Of a stretch of 64,000 nt of DNA, positions 61,704 through 64,000 are shown in pieces. The notes under the pieces are model-generated. The model worked only from the letters and a program-made list of their open reading frames with translations, was not told where the DNA came from and ran no database searches. The translations under genes were made by a program, and so were the position numbers. The stretch's first letter is position 1. Each line of letters starts with the position of its first letter. This DNA comes from Pseudocercospora fijiensis CIRAD86 (lineage: Eukaryota; Ascomycota; Dothideomycetes; Mycosphaerellales; Mycosphaerellaceae), in the NCBI RefSeq assembly GCF_000340215.1, contig NW_006921533.1, forward strand, positions 1,472,192 to 1,536,191. The letters are read 5' to 3'.

Positions 61704-62742
61704 TTAAACTGCTTCTTTCGCCTCTGTCGATGTCTGTGCGGAAATCTGCGGCAATTCTTGACCCTCGTTCGTCGCCTCTACAACTCCCGCAAAGCTACGT
61801 CTCTTACTGCTTCCGTCCGGGACGTGGAAGCGATGGTCAATCCTCGTCAACAGGAACATGTAAAGAATCGAGATCTCGATCAGGAAAGTGAAGACATAAA
61901 GCGCCGCCTTGGACTGGTACCAAGCCGGATCGCTCTTCGGTCGAGGAGATTCGAAGTTACTGCCTGTCTTGAATGCAGAGCCGAGTGTACACAGCAAAGC
62001 TGAAGTCAAAAGGATTAAAGACTTTTGTCCCGTACTCCAGGTATCGAGTCCACCGGACGAGTCCTTGGTACCAAACTCCTCGGCTCGAGGGGATTCTTTG
62101 AGTGACCAGGTGATAGCCAGGATGACGAGAGGCACAAGCGTGACGAAGAGCAGGTATGTCATGGCCACGAGTTGGATATCGCGACACGCTTCTCGGAGCT
62201 CGGAATCCAAGGTATAGAATTGGATGACGATGAAGGTGATCACCAGAACCAGCGCCAGACCAACGAGTCCGTAAAGGATTCTGAAAAACACCCGAAGGAC
62301 CGTATGCCAACCTATCTCAGGCTGTCGCGCTCGAAGTATCCGTTGCGCGAAGACCAGATTAACCACATAAACAATCAATACCCCGGCGCTCAGCAAAATC
62401 TGTGCGGCGATATTGAGCGATACGTTTGAAGGATGGTATGCGACGGCGATGCGGAGGGAGCAAGTCACGATTCTTGCCATGCTGAAACCGAAGAGTGCGG
62501 CGGAGATGAAGAAATGATGGGTTTTGCGTCGGTTGAGTTGGTAGATGGACATGTGGCCGGCTGCTGAGCCGGCGTAGATAGCGATCAGGATTGAACATAT
62601 TACGACGTCGGGAATGGGCGTTGGTTGGCCGCCGAGAGAGGCGATTTGGGGGGCGTATGGGGGCTATAGATTTCGGTGAGATTTCTGGGCATTTATGAGG
62701 GGATGGAGATTGACTTACGCCTTGAGGAGCAGTGGTGGACAT
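61704..62742 (-). CDS. multi-pass membrane protein (DUF3112-like)
   Basis: Two exons: a tiny first exon of eight codons (62742-62719, MSTTAPQG) and 62663-61704, giving 327 aa. The 55-nt intron (GTAAGT..TATAG) is supported because exon 2 starts PPYAPQIASLGGQPTPIPDVVICSILIAIYAGSAAGH, completing the first membrane segment. About seven membrane segments follow, with the cytoplasmic-like motif NRRKTHHFF, RIVTCSLRIAVAYHPSNV and AQRILRARQPEIGW. The C-terminus is hydrophilic (HRFHVPDGSSKRRS). The pattern fits a fungal family of seven-helix proteins of unknown function (DUF3112, assigned by memory). Confidence 0.78.
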
Positions 62743-63486
62743 TTTTGCTTGTCTTATCCCTGGTTGCTAAGTAGTGTGTATGACCGGCTGTTTTGTGCTT
62801 GTGCTTGTCGTGTTTGGTTTGTATCCGATTCTGTGGCAAGCGCCAAGAAGAGTGAAGTGCTCAAGTAAGGGGGCTTTATGGGAAACTTCTTTGTGTGTTC
62901 ACGGCGGTATGGATGCAGTATCTATCATATAGAGATCCTACCGTGGATGATGTTCCATATAGCGCACCAACGATCGGACTTACGGTGGTGCGATCTCATA
63001 GCTACATGGCATGAGGTGGCGTCGCATTCACAGCGACGTAGATGCGTGCCGTTTGAGGGCGCTGTGCTGGTTCCATGATTGGTAAGGAGTTGGAGTTGGA
63101 GGAATCGAAAAACAAAACAAAGCGGCTGGCCGGACGAAGGTTTCGACCGAAGACCGAGGGCCCGGCCCGTCGTGCTCGTGTCTTGGCAGACGTAGAAGCA
63201 GAGCTTGGTGAGACGACGCGGTATCTTTTATCACGCACAGCGCAGTTGATTACTTACATAATACTGCATTGTCGGCGATTACTCGTCTTCGTTGATTGCC
63301 TGTATTCTGTCTATTCTATCGACTAAAAAACAGTGTGAAAATTCCTCATGTGCCAAGAAGTCATGTGGCAGTCATGTGACTGAGCTGATGCGTCACATCT
63401 TTCAGCTCCGATGTCACAGCAACGCAGTCGCCGTCTTGTTGTCCACTCGTCAGCAAAGCATCTGCTCATCGTTCGTCCGTCGCACG
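62743..63486. other. divergent intergenic region
   Basis: Between the membrane-protein gene (minus) and the Zn2Cys6 gene (plus). Contains the CATGTG cluster listed separately. No gene seen. Confidence 0.5.
63347..63378 (+). promoter_or_regulatory. three CATGTG E-box-like sites
   Basis: CATGTG occurs at 63347, 63362 and 63373, each preceded by T, within 32 bp and about 110-140 bp upstream of the Zn2Cys6 start codon. E-boxes (CANNTG) bind bHLH factors; function here is inferred from the clustering alone. Confidence 0.35.
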
Positions 63487-64000
63487 ATGGAGGGCAGTTC
63501 AGACGGAGAGCCAGCGCTGAAACGCATGCGGAAAGGCACCAAGAGCTGCGTGGAATGTGAGACTTGGCGTGCACATGCATCGTCGTCCATTCACTCACTC
63601 ACTCACTCCTGCTACAGGCCGACAGCGCAAGATCCGCTGCATCTGGCAGGCAGCAACAGACGCTGCTTGTCAAGGCTGCCAGCAACGAGCCCGGGCCTGT
63701 GTGCCACAGCTGTATGCCCGTCGCTCGGTCGACCCCAATCGCGTCTCTTCCCGGGATCGCATCTCGCGACTGGAAGCTCAAATCGCACACATGGCCGCGT
63801 CGGTCCAGCACAAACCTCAACATGCCACATCGATTTCGCTTTCGGTTTCGCCCGAGCAACGCGGCCCGGGAGAGCGAGACTCACCTGCCTCTCCCATCCC
63901 TGACGTAGACTCGGAGCCTGATACCGTGAATGGTGAGCGTGCGGCTGAACCCGTCCGTGAATGATGCATCATTTCAACTTCATGCTCACTGAGGCTGGAT
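63487..64000 (+). CDS. Zn2Cys6 transcription factor, 5' part (cut by window edge)
   Basis: Exon 1 (63487-63556) encodes MEGSSDGEPALKRMRKGTKSC and VEC. The 61-nt intron (63557-63617, GTGAGA..ACAG) interrupts the codon of the second zinc Cys (T|GC). Exon 2 continues RQRKIRCIWQAATDAACQGC and QQRARAC, giving the complete CX2CX6CX9CX2CX6C binuclear cluster, followed by a short SRDRISRLEAQIAHM helix typical of the dimerisation region. Unspliced, the frame leaves the motif, so the splice is firm. Exon 2 has a stop at 63962-63964, but a consensus donor (GGTGAGC, from 63933) lies just before it and only 36 bases remain. The gene most likely continues outside the window. A middle-homology domain is not visible. 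Target genes unknown. Confidence 0.88.

Noticed and set aside
1..64000. tRNA or rRNA genes
   Set aside because: No A-box/B-box pair with a plausible cloverleaf and no rRNA-like stretch was recognised by eye; a tRNAscan run would be decisive.

Overview
This 64 kb window looks like a chromosome segment of a filamentous ascomycete, most likely in Dothideomycetes close to Mycosphaerellaceae (the lineage is inferred). The evidence is intron-poor genes with short 51-66 nt introns (GT..AG, often with CTAAC-like branch sites), fungal-only families (CPS1/DIP2-type adenylating protein, DUF3455-like secreted protein, Zn2Cys6 regulator, D-arabinono-lactone oxidase), and transposons saturated with C-to-T/G-to-A changes typical of repeat-induced point mutation (RIP). 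No rRNA, tRNA or CRISPR feature was recognised.

Layout. 0.4-17.4 kb is a gene region: DUS1, a secreted repeat protein with Kex2-type sites, a ferric-reductase-like oxidoreductase, a large CPS1/DIP2 protein and a secreted DUF3455-like protein. 17.9-25.35 kb holds two RIP-destroyed DNA transposons, a Tc1/mariner element with intact TIRs and TA duplication and a piggyBac-type element, separated by about 0.6 kb of normal sequence. 26.8-44.3 kb is a second gene region: C69 dipeptidase, S1 glutamyl-endopeptidase-like protease, an F-box gene and an F-box-like relic, a secreted FMN alpha-hydroxyacid oxidase, proteasome chaperone PAC3 divergent from DEAH helicase DHR1, a four-exon membrane protein, an unknown gene with an in-frame TGA, and an SDR. 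44.4-50.85 kb is a complete but RIP-inactivated Ty1/copia retrotransposon with 179-bp LTRs and an AGTTG duplication. 51.2-64 kb carries a PIF1-like helicase, a Na+/H+ antiporter, a probable pseudokinase, D-arabinono-1,4-lactone oxidase, a multi-pass membrane protein and the 5' end of a Zn2Cys6 regulator cut by the window edge.

The genes do not form an obvious pathway cluster. Core genes (DUS1, PAC3, DHR1, ALO) are mixed with secreted or lineage-restricted genes and transposons. The observations most worth following are: (1) the Kex2-repeat precursor at 2.5-3.2 kb; (2) two long introns in one gene (40.2-40.85 kb) that share sequence and a hairpin architecture, like introner-like elements; (3) a copia element in which all 17 LTR differences are RIP-type transitions split cleanly between the LTRs, with a primer site fitting a half-molecule of initiator tRNA-Met; and (4) a Tc1/mariner element carrying a long second, convergent reading frame.
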